The notes: generated by a model not told the origin, from the letters alone. Shown: positions 21,739 to 35,303, numbered from the stretch's first letter. The stretch is 64,000 bases of DNA from Panagrolaimus kolymaensis (GCA_028622995.1 JAJQJQ010000021.1:3224001-3288000); one strand, 5' to 3'. Numbers and translations: made by a program.

Positions 21739-23230
21739 TCATAAAATGGTAAACTTCGTAGCAATAGAAAATCCTTGATCAAATCGTTCATAAAGATTGC
21801 GAAGACCTTCATTCTTAGTGAGCAAAGCATTTTGAAGCTAAAAAAAAATAAATGTAAGCATGAAAGTGATAGTCAAAAAAAACATACATAATCTTTCCAA
21901 TGAAATTCTTCCTTTGGCAAATTTTCCAAATGAGCGTTTTCAAGAAGCTTCTTATGTTCTTCGTCCAATTTCATAAAAGCATCAGTTTTGAGTTGAATAT
22001 CGCCATAGAAAGTAGGAACTGCAGGATGAACCGTGAAATTTTCTGGAATTGGAATAGGAGCATAATTGAATTGTGCGGCACGTTCTTTAGTAAATGGATC
22101 AAAGCGTTTTTTCTTATTTTCTTTTGCATCAAAGACTACCAATGGCTCATCGGGAAGTGGAATCGAATGATCACGATGACCAGTGGATAGTTGTTTACGA
22201 AACCATGACTGAAAAAAAGGAAAGAAGATAAAATGAAGAATGAACTCAAAATACAGTAAACTTACAGCTTCACAAAAGATTCCAAAATCATCATTTGGTT
22301 TACCACGAGCAGTTTTAACAGTAAGTTTACGTTGTTTTAGGCTTTGCAAATCAAAAGGACATGGAATTTCACCACAGATATCTTCCTGAAAATTTTAAAA
22401 TTAGTTTATAATTGGTTAAGATAAGGTTGAAACTTACGTAAATACGAATGGATGTTTTAGGTGAGTAAGCATTTCGTACAGCACTTCTTCGGTTGCTCTG
22501 AGGAGTTTTCATTCGTGGAACAATCTTCCTCTTCTTAGGCATCACTTTTGCAGGAGTCGATTGTTTACGCTTCTGTGCTTTCTTAATTCCATGTTCATCA
22601 GTAATTGGGACAATTTCATCCGTTACAGGCGCAAGGATAAGCTTCAAAAGATTTTTATGCTTGACATAATGAGGTTCTTCAAATGAAACGAGCAGTGATG
22701 ATGTTGGAAGATCAGAGTGAAGTTCATCCTCTTTGTTTTCAAATGGTGCTTCTGATTGAGAGTTCATTAAACATTCACATTGTAGAGCTCTGAAACAATA
22801 AGTATAAGAAATGCTTCGCAAGGAGAACTAACATCTCAAGATAAGGTGGAATCATACTAACAAACTAGACATACATATAACTAAGAAGTCTTACCTTTTT
22901 TCAGTCGTGTAAACGTGGACACCATTTATACCTGTCATCATCTGACCCATCGTAGACTTCTTATCAGCACCAAGTTTTTTGATCCTTAAGCTTTGAGGAA
23001 GCACTTCTTTATAAACTCCATCAGGTGAACAGTATGCTTCAAAAAACGCGTCCATTTTGAGATAACCAGTTAAAGATGTGAACACATCGATGAAACCATG
23101 AGATCTGAAAAAAAAAATCCTCGTTATAAATAATCAAATTAAAATAAATAACAAACCTTTTATCAGCATCAGCAGAGAATGATAAACCATGGAATTCCTT
23201 TGTTGACTCCAACATTTTGTTGATTGCCAT
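21739..23230 (-). CDS. Unknown basic, probably nuclear protein
   Basis: Six exons on the minus strand: 23230-23157, 23104-22895, 22789-22438, 22385-22266, 22208-21888, 21837-21739; all phases consistent; 391 residues. The middle is strongly basic (KKAQKRKQS, KVMPKKRKIVPRMK), like nuclear localisation signals, with possible SP and TP phosphosites (STPAK, KTPQS, YSPK). The N-terminal part reads ESTKEFHGLSFSADADK then SHGFIDVFTSLTGYL. The C-terminal part is mixed and ordered-looking (WFRKQLS, ENLPKEEFHWKDYLQNALL). No signal peptide, membrane helix or family recognised. It is convergent with the receptor gene. Confidence 0.78.
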
Positions 23231-26200
23231 GCTTTTATTGATTTCAATACTAAACTTTCACCTTTTTCTTGTAAAGTAATGATTGTAAATAAATTTTGCA
23301 AAAAAAGCAACAAACAATAAAACGTTTGCAAATTAGGTTCAAACTTCATGAATACGATAGAAAAAATAATCGCGCTGAAACCAAATCTATTTCAAAATGA
23401 TGCATTCAAAGCTTTGTTGATTTTTGATTGAAAGTGTAAATTTTGCAGTTGAATGAATCATTCTTTTTCAATGAGAAACTTTTAAATCAAAAAATGTATC
23501 TAATTTTATTACAAAACTTTGCTTGTTTTTTAAAATTCATTTTTGATGCTTACAATTTATCGTCTTTCTTTATTTGCTACATTATTAGATTGTTGTTTTT
23601 ATGATTCAAAATTGGGAAGCTTTGTGAGCGAGAGACATTGTCGTCATCCATCATCCTTAGTTGTTGATATACATAGAAATTGATGAAAGTGTGTATGTAA
23701 GTGCTATTGCTTATTTCTGGCTGCATTGATTAAAAATGATCGGATTATTAGACATGTTGCTATATTTCTTTTCCATTATAAATTTTGGAGTTTTTTTAAC
23801 CTTAATATTAAACAAAAATTCCCTAATTTTTAGTTTACATATACGCGCAAAGATTATGCTTGACAGTATTTTGTAATTTTCAAAAAACTAATTTGCTAAA
23901 TTGATAACCCATTACTTCCATATATTTTTTTGCAACCAATTTTAATGGGGAATTCCTCCATCACAAAAACGTTTTAGGTTTCAAATTTTATTCACAATTT
24001 TTGACATTTTTGTTTATTCTGTTATTTAAGATTCCAAAGATCCAATTTTCCACTTTCACTTTTTTTTCACGTCAAATTAAAGAAAAACGAATTCTTTGAA
24101 AATGCATATTTTTTCATTGAATTAAAAACATCCATCCACCAACAACACAAAAGTCAAATTCATGAATGCATGTATGTATGTTCCCTTTCATTTTCATTGC
24201 TCATATGGGGCTCTTGTGGTGTTATTTGAAGCAAATCGATGCCATTCTTTTGCGCAGTCATCAGAGTTAAGTAAAAAAGTATGTTCACGTGCTTTTCTCT
24301 CTTTCTTCATTGCCTCTTCATTGCTTTCATGCGTTTCCGTTAAAGCTGGTTGGTTGACTATTTGGATAACTTTAAAAAAAAGTGGCAATCTTTGAAGCTT
24401 TTTGAAAAAAGAAGAAAATAGAAAAAAGGGTTTCGAGAAAGAAGAAGTAAACGAGAAAGGAATCCCTGTTAAAGAAAATACAAACACACAAGAAGAAAGA
24501 AAAAAAAGGAAAGAGAGAATGTGAGGCAAAAAAAAAAAAAGAGTGACGTCAATGAAAATGTTAACTTCATCAACCCTCTCTTCTTTGTGTTGTTGGTAGT
24601 GGCAGTTTTAAGAGCTCATGGATATTGATTATATTTATGCTTAAATAACCACACATGAAGAAGGAGCAAACTAAGAAAAAATGGAAAGAGAGAGAGAGAG
24701 CAAAAAATGAGGAGGAGTAAAAACTACTGAAAGAACGTGTATGTGCTTGCTTGAATGCCTTCTAAAATAAAATGGCAGAGGCAGCAACTTCTTTGCTTCT
24801 TCTATGCCTGGCATCTGGCTGCTGCTGTTGTGTTTATTGATGGCATGTTGAAGTAAAATAAGTTAGTTTAAGCTTAAGCCACAAATAAAAATAGAGATAA
24901 CCAAAAACACGCAGTAGCAAACAAGCAAGCAAAAAAAAAACTCCTTTTTGACATTTTCCATTCATGCCATCATTCCAAGTAGCTGCTTGTCTTTCCTTCT
25001 CTATCTATCTATCCTCTTTTATTCCCATGATGACGGCAGTTTCTATTAGCTTGAAGGCCTCTGAAAAAAAAAAGTCTCTCTCTCTCTCCTTTCATGGCAG
25101 CAACGGTGTCGGCAAAAAAAAACTTACGTGTACGTGTTGTGTTGTTTGTCCTCCTCATCTCAACTCCAAAAAAAAACCGAGAGTCTCATGAAAGCAGCAG
25201 CAGCGTTGAAAAGACTTTGAAAAGAAAAAAATATTTTTTTTTGTCACTTGTTTCTCAGCGCTGCGAAGCATAACAGCAGCTAGCGCTCCCTCTCTCAAAA
25301 ATATTCTTTCTCATCCCAAGAAAGGCAAGTTAACATTAAATAAAAAAATTTGTTTTTTCATTTTTCTTTATGGGCTTTTTAAGGTTTATTATTTTCATTT
25401 TTATCAATTTCAAGTTTTTGAGGTTGAAATAATCGTTAAAACTTTTGTCGATTTTTAAAACTTTTAATAAAATTCCGAGCGGCTGCCGCCGCATCGACTG
25501 CTTCTAGAGTTGAGGGTTTATAGCAGCCGAGGAGGACATTACGGTAGCAGCTTTTTTAAAACATTCGCTTGTTTTAATAATCAAAGATTAGTTTAATCAA
25601 TTGTTATGTTTTTCGTTTTCTTTCAAAAAAAAACATTAATTAGAGTTTAGAAATTATCCCACACTTTTGGAAGTGACAGTATCAAATTTATTTTTAATGT
25701 ACTTCAATTTTAGCCTTTAAATTTTTTAAAGCCCAATTAAAAGTTTTCATGTTTTTAATTTCTTTTGTCCAAACTAAAACTTCTCAAAAATACGGAAATC
25801 GAAGCCATGCTACCACCATCATCGTATGCTTCTTCTTTTTTTTCATTTTCCAGAATTTTTTCTTTAATATTGACTAATGCAGTCATCATTCGTTTCTCTA
25901 AAACATGAAAAAATAAAAAAGGTTAATCATTTTATATAATCATTAAAAATTTAAAAGAAATCAAAAACATGAGACTCCAACTGTGCTTGAAAAAAGCGAA
26001 CGAGAGAGAGAAGAAAAAAAAAAAACTACTGTATTTTAGTTTTGTTTTCATATTTTTTTGAGGCAAAATTTTTCTTTGAAATGAAAATCTAATTATTAAG
26101 AAATTATTTTATAAATATATAAAATATGAGAGTGAAAGGGATTATGGTGTGTTTTGTTAAATTAATGATATCACTACCATACGCTTGTAATAGTTCTTAT

Positions 26201-26338
26201 AAGCTGCCAACCCGGACCTCTTTTTTCTTTTTGACTGTTACATTGAGTCCCAAGTGAAAATTTAATTCTATGTAATACAAAAAATATTGTTTTTATCGAA
26301 AATTTATTATTAAAGTTTAAAATGTTTTTTTTAGAAAT
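23231..26338. other. 3.1-kb intergenic region upstream of egl-3
   Basis: No coding exon supported. It holds simple repeats: AG-rich runs near 24690 and 25980, a CT run near 25075-25090 and a CTAT run near 25000. A perfect CRE palindrome TGACGTCA lies at 24543-24550. Two less AT-rich patches (25250-25310, 25480-25560) could be promoter or 5' untranslated sequence of egl-3; this cannot be decided by eye. Confidence 0.5.
24543..24550. promoter_or_regulatory. Perfect CRE palindrome
   Basis: TGACGTCA, the full cAMP-response element bound by CREB/ATF bZIP dimers, about 1.8 kb upstream of the egl-3 start. The match is exact; function is not shown, and chance occurrence is possible. Confidence 0.3.
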
Positions 26339-29300
26339 ATGATTTTATGCCCGCTTAATTTATGTAGTTTAATTTTACTTTTAATTGGTTCATTTTTGGC
26401 TGAAGCGGCTGTTGACGTTTATACAAATCATTTTTTGGTTCATACAAATAAACCTGGAATTGATAATGCTCATGCTATCGCTAAACGACATGGCTTCATT
26501 AATCGTGGATCTGTAAGTTTTTTTGTCTTTCTTTTTCCATTCGCTACTGGAAAGGAAGCATGACTAGGGGTGGAAACGGGCCGGCCCGGGCCTTGTCGAG
26601 CCCTTAGCGGGCCTTGGGAAAACTTTTTTATTTTATCTTTTTTTTTTAAATCTGTTTTAACAGAGCTGTAGTATTTGAGTAGGGCTACAAATATAACCTT
26701 ACCTTTTCGAGGTCAGTATTCAAATTATCAGAGATATTTGACGTACGGGCCTAGATTTTTTTTTTTTGGCAAGGCCCGGCCTGTTTTAGAAACTGCCTTT
26801 AAAACTCCACCGGGAATCGATGTTTTGAGATTCTGTCTATTGGAAGAGGTAGATATTCGAAGGGCCCGGGGGGTTACCTGATGGAAAAACAATGGTTGTA
26901 AAGCTTAAAAAAAAGTTATGATGATTTTGGCGAAGTGCGGCGGGCCCGACAGTCCACCCCTAAGCATGACGTTTTTTTTGATTGACATTTATTTTACTTA
27001 CTTACATACTTTTTGAGTTTATTTTTTTCCAATTAAGTTTAGTTACATAGTTCCTTGTTTAAAATGAAGCAACAAAAGTAAAGTTTGAGAAAGAAAGAAA
27101 GAAAAAATGGTTTTTAGCCTCCTAAATATAAATTTTAAAGAAATGAAAATAAAAATTCTATTTTTTATGTTGCTTTGAGTGAAAATGGCGGCTGCGGCTG
27201 CAAAGAAGTTATGAGACTACAGTAATTTTCTTTAGCTCTTTTACAAACATTTTTTTATCTAAAAACTTTTTATTGCTTTTTTTAGAAACTTTATTAAGTT
27301 TAACAACATTTGCGCTATTCGGCAGAATTGTTTAATAACATTTTGATTCTTTTTTAGGTCTTAGGATCTGATACCCAATTCCACTTTGTTCATAATGGTT
27401 TAAGTCATGCAAGAACTCGTCGATCCGTTGCTCATCATGCAAAACTTCATGGTGATGATGATGTTGCATATGCAGAACAAATGACTGGATACCGTAGACT
27501 TAAACGTGGATATCGGTAAGTGGCTTGCTTCCCCATTGCCTTTTAAAAAAAGCTTCTTTCATTTCTTTGCTTTCTTTTTCTTTTTCTTTTTTTTCATCCA
27601 AAAAAACAAGTCTCAGATGTTTACTCTTTTCTTAAAAAATTCCATTTCGGTTTCGAGAGTTTTCTCTCTCTTTTTTTTTCAAGCTACCATCAGATTGATT
27701 TCTGAACAAACTAAATAAGCCAAAATAAAAGCCTTTAGGGCCATTTTGAAAGAAATATACATATATAACACCATCAAGAGGAAGTTTTATGACGTTAATA
27801 AAGTTCAAGCATATAAGAGATTGCATTACTTTTTTTTCTTTCAAAAAATAAATAAATAAACATTTTTTTGCCCTAAAGGTTTTTAAGGATTTCCTATTCC
27901 GTTTTTTTGCAGGCCATTAAATCAAAAACTTGAAGAACAACTTGATTTTACATCGGTTCAATCTCCATCTGATCCTCTTTATCCTTATCAATGGTATCTT
28001 AAAAATACTGGACAATCCAATGGCAAACCAAGACTTGATTTAAATGTTGAACTTGCATGGTCCATGGGTATCACCGGCAAAAATATTACTACAGCCATTA
28101 TGGATGATGGAGTAGATTATATGCATCCAGATTTAAAAAATAATTTTAATGCTGAAGCATCATATGATTTTTCATCAAATGATCCATATCCATATCCTCG
28201 TTACACTGATGATTGGTTTAATTCACATGGAACTCGATGTGCTGGAGAAATTTCAGCTGCACGAGATAATGGTGTTTGTGGAGTTGGTGTTGCATATGAT
28301 TCCAAAGTTGCTGGAATTCGTATGCTCGATCAACCTTATATGACCGATCTCATTGAAGCCAATTCAATGGGACATGAACCCAATCTCATTCACATTTATT
28401 CAGCTTCATGGGGACCAACCGATGATGGAAAAACTGTTGATGGTCCACGAAATGCCACCATGCGAGCAATTGTTAAAGGTGTTAATGAAGGTCGAAATGG
28501 TCTTGGTTCCATTTTTGTTTGGGCTAGTGGCGATGGAGGTGAAGATGATGATTGTAATTGTGATGGTTATGCAGCTTCAATGTGGACCGTTTCAATCAAC
28601 TCCGCAATCAACAATGGTGAAAATGCTCATTATGATGAAAGTTGTTCATCCACTCTTGCATCAACTTTCTCAAATGGTGGACGCAATCCTGAAACCGGTG
28701 TTGCTACTACAGATCTTTATGGTCGATGCACTCGTAGCCATTCAGGTACTTCTGCAGCTGCACCAGAAGCTGCTGGAGTTTTTGCCCTCGCTCTTGAAGC
28801 TAATCCAAATATTACATGGCGTGATCTTCAACATTTAACCGTTCTCACCAGCTCCAGAAATTCCCTTTTCGATGGCCGATGCCGTGATCTTCCAGTTCTC
28901 GACACCGATGACAATCATCGACATAACAAACTTCCAGAAATTTCAAATTGCACTCATTTTGAATGGCAAATGAATGGAGTTGGTTTAGAATATAATCATC
29001 TCTTTGGTTTTGGTGTATTGGATGCAGCTGAAATGGTTATGCTTTCAATGGTTTGGAAAACTGCTCCACCACGTTATCATTGTGAAGCTGGAACTATTGC
29101 AATTCCACATGAAATTCCTGAATCTGGTAATCTCTTGTTGGAAATCAACACTGATGCTTGCACTGGATCTGGTACCGAAATCAACTACCTCGAACATGTC
29201 CAAGCTATTGTCACCTTAAATAGCACTCGACGTGGTGATACTACCATGTATCTCATTTCACCTATGGGAACTCGGTAAGCATTTTTTAAGCAATTTTTTA

Positions 29301-29696
29301 TTATATTACTTGAATAGTCTAATAGCGATAATGCGAAGTTGCATATTCGTGATGACACTTCTTTATTCGTAAAATTTGTTATCTAAAAGTTTTTATTATT
29401 TTATATATTTTTTCAGAACCATGATCCTTTCCCGCCGTCCTAAAGATGATGATAGCAAGGATGGATTTACCAATTGGCCATTCATGACCACTCATACTTG
29501 GGGTGAAAATCCACGAGGAAAATGGCGACTCCTTGTTCGTTTCCAAGGTGAAGGAAAGCATCGTGGAACCCTCAAACGTTTCACCCTCATGCTTCATGGA
29601 ACCAAAGAACCACCATACAGTGGAATTGAAGCCCTTGAAGGTCATCCAAATAGCAAACTCAATGTTGTTCAAACAGCTCATAAACGAATGGCATAA
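26339..29696 (+). CDS. egl-3: Prohormone convertase 2 (EGL-3/PC2)
   Basis: Four exons: 26339-26512, 27358-27515, 27913-29274, 29417-29696; 657 residues. A signal peptide and prodomain end at YRRLKR|GYRPLNQ. The subtilisin-kexin domain has Asp175 (IMDDGVD), His216 (NSHGTRCAGE), Ser391 (SGTSAAAPEAAG) and, instead of the usual oxyanion-hole Asn, Asp318 in WASGDGG; that Asp is the hallmark of PC2 within the convertases. A P-domain follows (VQAIVTLNSTRRGD, SPMGTRTMILSRRPKDDD, WGENPRGKWRL). PC2 cleaves pro-neuropeptides at dibasic sites in dense-core vesicles; in C. elegans it is egl-3. Intron 1 holds a hAT MITE. The terminal KRMA is short, with no membrane helix. Confidence 0.97.
26565..26962. mobile_element. 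hAT-type MITE in egl-3 intron 1
   Basis: A 398-bp element with perfect 10-bp terminal inverted repeats, TAGGGGTGGA at the left and TCCACCCCTA at the right. It is flanked by an exact 8-bp target duplication AGCATGAC (26557-26564 and 26963-26970). The ends are rich in GGGCC/GGCCC blocks, which stand out in this AT-rich DNA. An 8-bp duplication with a TAGGGGTG-type end is typical of the hAT superfamily. It encodes no transposase, so it would need one in trans. Confidence 0.88.
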
Positions 29697-30751
29697 ATTT
29701 TAAAAAGAAAATAAAAGTGATAACAAGCAATTTGTAAAATTTCTTTATTTTTTGAAGCAAATTTTTTAAAGTTTTTTCTTTTCATGTCACAATCTTCTTG
29801 CTTTTATAAATTTGTCTTTGAGTTATTTTTTTCATTAAATTTTTTTGGCTTCCCAAAGAATTAATTTTTTTAGTTTTTTTCATGAAAAAAAGAAGCTGAA
29901 AGCAAGATTGTCGACAAAAAAAAACGGCGAAAATTAGCTTATTTTTTTTAAACCTTTGTTGACAACAAAAATTTTTTAAAGACATTGACACTTTTTTATT
30001 TCCTTTTTATTGGCGGCATTTCCAACTTTAAAAAAAACATTACTCTATTATTTTGGCTTAACACTAAACGCACACAATTGCTTTTTTTATAATTATTTTA
30101 CCACCATCAAAAACAACAACAGCTTTTTTATTATTATTATTTTTTGACTCATCTCTTCTTTTTTTACCACCACCTAAAACACACACACAACACAGCGGCG
30201 ATCTCTCCTCCTCTTCTCTCTTTTTTTGTTTGTTTCATCTTTCCTCTTTCTTTTTTTGGTTTGGATTTCTTTTTAATCCCGGTTACGGTGTTTATTAAAA
30301 AAAAATATATATATCGAGTTTATTCTTTTCTTTTTTTAAAAATTGTATAATTTATTATTTTAATATTTCTCTGAAAAAAAAAACGAGTCTATCCCCTAAA
30401 AAAACTATTTGACGCGGAAAAAACGGCGGCGCATTCCCATGTACACATAATACTTTATATTTCTCATCTATCTTTTTTTAAATTTGTAAAAAAATAACTA
30501 ACTTGTATGTAACTGTTTTTTTGACTTTTTTGTTTTTTAAAACTATTTATGGGACACAACAAAAAAATAATTTATTAAACAATGTCGTCAAAAAATCTTT
30601 TTATGCAGTTGCTATTTTTCCATCTAATAATTTTTATTTTTTGTAAAAAAAATAAATACTTGCAATGTTGAATAATTCTCAATAACTTCAAAGGATATTT
30701 TTTTATTAAATTAACAACAAAAACAAAATCGAGAAAATATTTATATAAAAT
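29697..30751. other. Convergent intergenic region
   Basis: 3' regions of egl-3 and the TauE/SafE gene. Low-complexity T-rich and A-rich DNA with a short CA run near 30180. No coding exon. Confidence 0.5.
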
Positions 30752-32374
30752 TTACGATGAAAACACTTGTAATTCTTTAAATTTTTCACATTCATTTTGT
30801 AAAATTTTAATACCATATTTTCCAAGCAATGTAAACAAGGCAAATCCAGCAATGATCACGGTGGCTGAACAAAAAAGTAATGAAAGTGAAGGCATGGTTG
30901 CAAGAAATCCAGCCATTGCAAGAATTTCTAATACACCAACCAGAAAGGCAATAGTCTATAAAAAAAATATGGTTTTAAATAGTTTTTAAAAAAAACTGGA
31001 GGTTTTTTTATTATTAAACTTACAATTCTATGAAAATGTGATCCAAGAAAAGATCCCAATGGAACAAATAATGACACAGATGGAATACAGACTTTAACAT
31101 AATCTAATGCTAATAAATCAAATTCTTGAATAATGGCTGCTCGCCAAAATACACAAAATTGTGAAACCGCTGCCATCATTGCAATTCCAGATGGAGCAGC
31201 AAAATTTTCTGATAAACGAAAGACAAAAGTTAAAACAGCGAAAGTGCAAATATCCACGCCGGAACCAGTTAAAGCAGTGAATAGTCCTGCAAAAAAAATT
31301 TTTTTTCATAATTTTATTTTTGGAAGAAAATTTCAACCTCCAAGAAAACCAAAAAAAACTAAAATTGCTGCTTTCCATAATGTAAAATTTTGAATATTCG
31401 TTACTGTTACTCGCTTCTTTTCAGTGTTTAATAAATACAAAGCTATGGCAAATGCAGACCATAATGAAACGAAAATCATTTTCTTCACTGATGGACTTAA
31501 CAAATCTTCAAGCTAAAATTTGGATGGATGAGTCGATGAAGTTATAGTAGCAAGCGATAAATTTCTTACAAAAGTAAAAGCCAAAACCACAGCAGGCAGA
31601 GCTCCAATCAATTGATAAATAACTGCTCGCCATTGAATTCGAACACCATTCAAAAGTATTGAAATTATTCCACAAACCATTCCTGCAATTTTTTTGAATT
31701 TATAAGATTAAACTTCTAATTCAAAATCTTCAGTGCTAAGAATCCGTAACACGATTTTATTTTTATATTTTTTTTCTGAACATTTACAGTATTTATAAAT
31801 TTTGAAAACTAACTATCTATCTTACCGACTGATTGCAAAGCTATGGAAAAATCTCTTCCAGTTACAGGAGATAAATGAAGGACAAAAGTCATAATTGGAA
31901 ATGCAATCGCTCCACTTCCTTGACCCGTTATTCCTATAAAATTAGAATTTTAAACTTTATCTAATCGAGTCCTTAGACAAACCAGCAAGAGTTGCACCAA
32001 CAATTAACACTGTTGGTAATTGCCATAAAGTTTTATATAATTCAAGGAAATCATATTTTAAAGCCAAACACCACCAAAAAAACTAAAATCGAATCAAATG
32101 CAAAAAATATAAATAAAAATTAACGAACAAACCTGGCAAATAAAAAATGGAATTAAAAAAGATAATAATTTTTTATATTTTTTTAAAATAACCAAATCAA
32201 ATGAATCTCCATTATCCACAATTTCAACGGGGCTGGATTTGTATTTTTGGCCTAAATTTTTTCATTTAAAAAATTAATTTTGCAAAAGTTTCGTTTACCT
32301 TCAAGAAAATATTTAGAAAAAAAATCTTTAATTTTTTTTTCTTTAACCACATTTTGATTATTATTGTCCGCCAT
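30752..32374 (-). CDS. TauE/SafE-type anion exporter
   Basis: Eight exons on the minus strand: 32374-32299, 32251-32133, 32082-31983, 31933-31826, 31682-31570, 31512-31338, 31286-31024, 30955-30752; 385 residues with consistent phases. After a charged N terminus (MADNNNQNVVKEKKIKDFF) it is nearly all membrane: about eight helices. Two related blocks are visible, one with TLAGITGQGSGAIAFPIM and one with LGGLFTALTGSGVDICTFAV, the inverted/duplicated G-x-x-G-x-G signature of the TauE/SafE (TSUP, DUF81) family. Bacterial members export sulfite or organosulfonates; the animal substrate is unknown. A domain-level assignment by motif and topology. Confidence 0.85.
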
Positions 32375-32736
32375 GATTCAATAAAAGAAAAAGTGTTTTT
32401 TATCCCAACCAAAAAGAAAAGTTCCAAAGAATAGATATTTTTGGAAAAGCTTTTATCACAAAAAAATTACGCGAGAACCGCTTTTTTCTTCTTCTTTCTC
32501 ATTATCTCATATAGTGAGGGTGAAAACTCGTTTGATGACTTTTGGATGACAGGATATTCCCGAAATTAAACTTGATTTTCTTTCACATAATTAACACCTA
32601 ATTAAACTTCCAAACAAGTAAGGATTTTTTTATGTAAAATTAGAAGTGACGAAAATCTAAGATTACAAACCAAAAAGCAATCGATTTGGTTTTTTGATTA
32701 TGCCATTATGATAGAAAGGAAAAAAGATATTCCTTA
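32375..32736. other. Spacer between transporter gene and tRNA-Ala
   Basis: AT-rich, no coding signal; promoter of the TauE/SafE gene is expected here. Confidence 0.4.
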
Positions 32737-32808
32737 TGGAGATATAGGGAATCGAACCCCAGACTTCTCGCATGCAAAGCGAGCGCTCTACCCCTGAGCT
32801 ATATCCCC
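32737..32808 (-). tRNA. tRNA-Ala (TGC)
   Basis: On the minus strand GGGGATA pairs with TATCTCC, discriminator A. D-arm box TAGCTCAGGGGTAGAGC, anticodon loop CTTTGCATG with anticodon TGC, and T-arm GGGGTTCGATTCC are all intact. No intron. A second copy, identical over the 72 bases, is at 61287-61358. Confidence 0.96.
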
Positions 32809-35303
32809 GTGAAAAATTTAATCCAAAAAAATGGCGACTAAAGATTTTTTATAATTCTTCTGAAAAATACTTTGTGATCAAATTTAAATATTTTTAGCTT
32901 TCATGCTGAATTATTTAAAACTTTCTGATGATGTCGTGGTAGCTGAAATTGTAAAGTGCTTTTTTGAAATATGTACAAAAAAAAACATTTTAAAATTCGT
33001 GCGTTATTGTAACCAAGCAAAATGTAAAAAAAATAATACAATGATAAATTTTTTAAAAAAAAGTATGTAAGTTTTGAGGAAATGAATTGAATGTTTTTTA
33101 AAAAATACAAACAAACTCAGAAATAGCAACAAAAAAGGTAGACAAAGAAAATGCGAAAAGTTACAATAAGAAGAATTTTTTTTACTTTTTTACAACATGA
33201 ATTCTTACAAATATTTTTGTAATAACAATGTTTTCTATTTTGCTGATTCTTGAACACATGCTTTTCTTGGTTATGCCAAACTTGTTTAGGAGCAGCAGCT
33301 TTCAAGCTTTCAACTTTAATTTATATGTAGAAATTCTTGCACTTTTATAAAATCCTATAAATTGTATTTTTAAGAAATTGCACTTTAAAAAATTTGAAAC
33401 AATTTTTAATTAATTTTTAAAGTTCAACGACGGCTAATAAAGTTTTCGATTACTAAATATTTTCCATTGAACCAAGAAAAATTTTTTATCGCCATACTTC
33501 TTCAAAGTTAGTTAAAATACATAAGCCAATTTTTTTTGTGATTGTCATAGTTACTCATAGTTTTTTTTATTAAATATTTATATCTTAAAAATTATTATAT
33601 TTTTCCTATTTAATTACTCTCAAAAAAAATTTCTTATGACTGACATTAGCCATTTTTGAAGTAAAGAAGCTTCCGTCTTTCATTTCCACTTTTAATCTTT
33701 TTTTTCCACAATTTTTTTTTCAAATCTGTTTGTTTAAATTTTTTGTTTTAGTATTTTTTTCTTTCAAAAAAGTCTAAAGTTTTATTTTGTTTTTCCAAAA
33801 GTATAAAGTCTGACTTTTTCAAGAAAAAAAAACATGAGCATTTACCCTGTTTATTGGTTACTAACGACGTTAGCTATTTTGGAGTTCAAAAATAAAAAAA
33901 TAAAAAATACACTAACCAAATTACTAAAATTATTTTCCGTTTGTAAGAATAACTAGCGTGAATGAATTGGTTCTTTTGGACTTTTCCATATTTAAGCAAT
34001 TTTCGCAGCTTTTAGATTCAAGCAAAAAAAATTTTTTTATTAAAGAAAAAAGTAAGCAATAATAATTTTTTTGCATTTTTGGTTAATAAATTTTCATTAT
34101 CACATGATAATTTTCGATCGCAAGAAATTGTCATGATTTATACCATAAAAATATTATAACTAAAAAATGCTTTGTAAATTTTATGTTTTACAAATACACA
34201 TTTTTATTTCTCTAAAAAAACTTTTAACTTCTAAAGTTTTTTTACGAAATGGCTCTCTGATGAATCGATTGCGAAACGTTGTATTCTTTCTTTATAAATT
34301 TTTGATTACTTTCAAATGCTTACAAAAAAATTTTATTCACTTTTCTGAATCACTTTTTTCGAATTTTTTTTCTCCGCTCCTGTTGGGTGTTGATTGCTTT
34401 TTTAAACAAATTTGAACATTTTTTTGTGAAAAAATATACATACTATATAAACATACATGCCAGACCAATCGCGATAACTTTATAGCATTTTGTTAATTTA
34501 TACTTTCTTCGTTCTTTCTTTTTTTAGTTATTTCCTCCCAGATCTTTCACAATATTTCCTGTTTGAAATGTGTTTATTTTGCCGAGCGCCTTTACGGTTT
34601 TTAAAATTTCCGGTAAGTTTAGAAAAAAAGTGAAAGCTTCAATTTTCAAAATATGTATAAAAAAATCCCAAAAAAATAACAAAAATTATAGCCCTTAAAA
34701 ATTTTTTGGAGCTTTTAAAAAGCGTGAAACATCATTTTTCATTTTATTTTTTCAAACAAAAATTTCTCAAAAAAATAAAAAATGGAAGGCAAAATATCAA
34801 ATTTCTATTTTTTTGTTTGTTGGCTGCTTGCTGCAGCTCCATAAAGGCTTTAATCAGCAGCAACAAAAAAAAAGCAACCAAATATCCAAGGAGAAGGCTA
34901 ACGTTCATTTTTTCGGCACCTTTTATCTTTTTTTTATTTGACGTTTCAGAACTTCCTGAAAAAAAATTTTTTCGTTTGCCAACAAAATTTATTATTTTTT
35001 TTAAATATTATAAAATTTCTAGCCCTCATCCTTTTTTGTTTTGTCTATCATCAAAAAATATAAAGAAGAAAAAGGGGCGCGTCGTTTCCTTGGAAATATG
35101 AAGGCTTAGATTTCAAAGGCTGTCTATGGTTTTTTTTCTATCTTGTTGCTTTTTATTTTATTTTACTCAATGTTGTTCATTCATTTTATAAAACAGCTGA
35201 AAAAAATTCTAAAATAAAAAAATACGAGGTTATATTATAATTTATAATAGATTTTATATGTAATGTAATGAAAAATTGTAATGTTACGGCTAATTATAAA
35301 AAA
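32809..35303. other. 2.5-kb AT-rich intergenic region
   Basis: Between tRNA-Ala and the glycosyltransferase. The open frame at 34706-35101 is Phe/Lys-rich low-complexity sequence with no domain or splice support. Nothing else seen. Confidence 0.5.

Noticed and set aside
24680..25100. Simple repeats as a possible CRISPR-like or satellite array
   Set aside because: Only short AG, CT and CTAT runs; no regular spacer-repeat structure, and CRISPR arrays are not expected in an animal genome.
26675..26881. Open frame inside the hAT MITE
   Set aside because: Lies wholly in the mobile element, has no transposase motif and no splice context.
28149..28838. Second-frame open reading frames within egl-3 exon 3
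   Set aside because: Met/Leu/His-rich shadows of the PC2 coding frame.
34706..35101. 131-codon open frame
   Set aside because: Phe/Lys/Ile-rich, no ATG at its start, no domain; typical of AT-rich noise.
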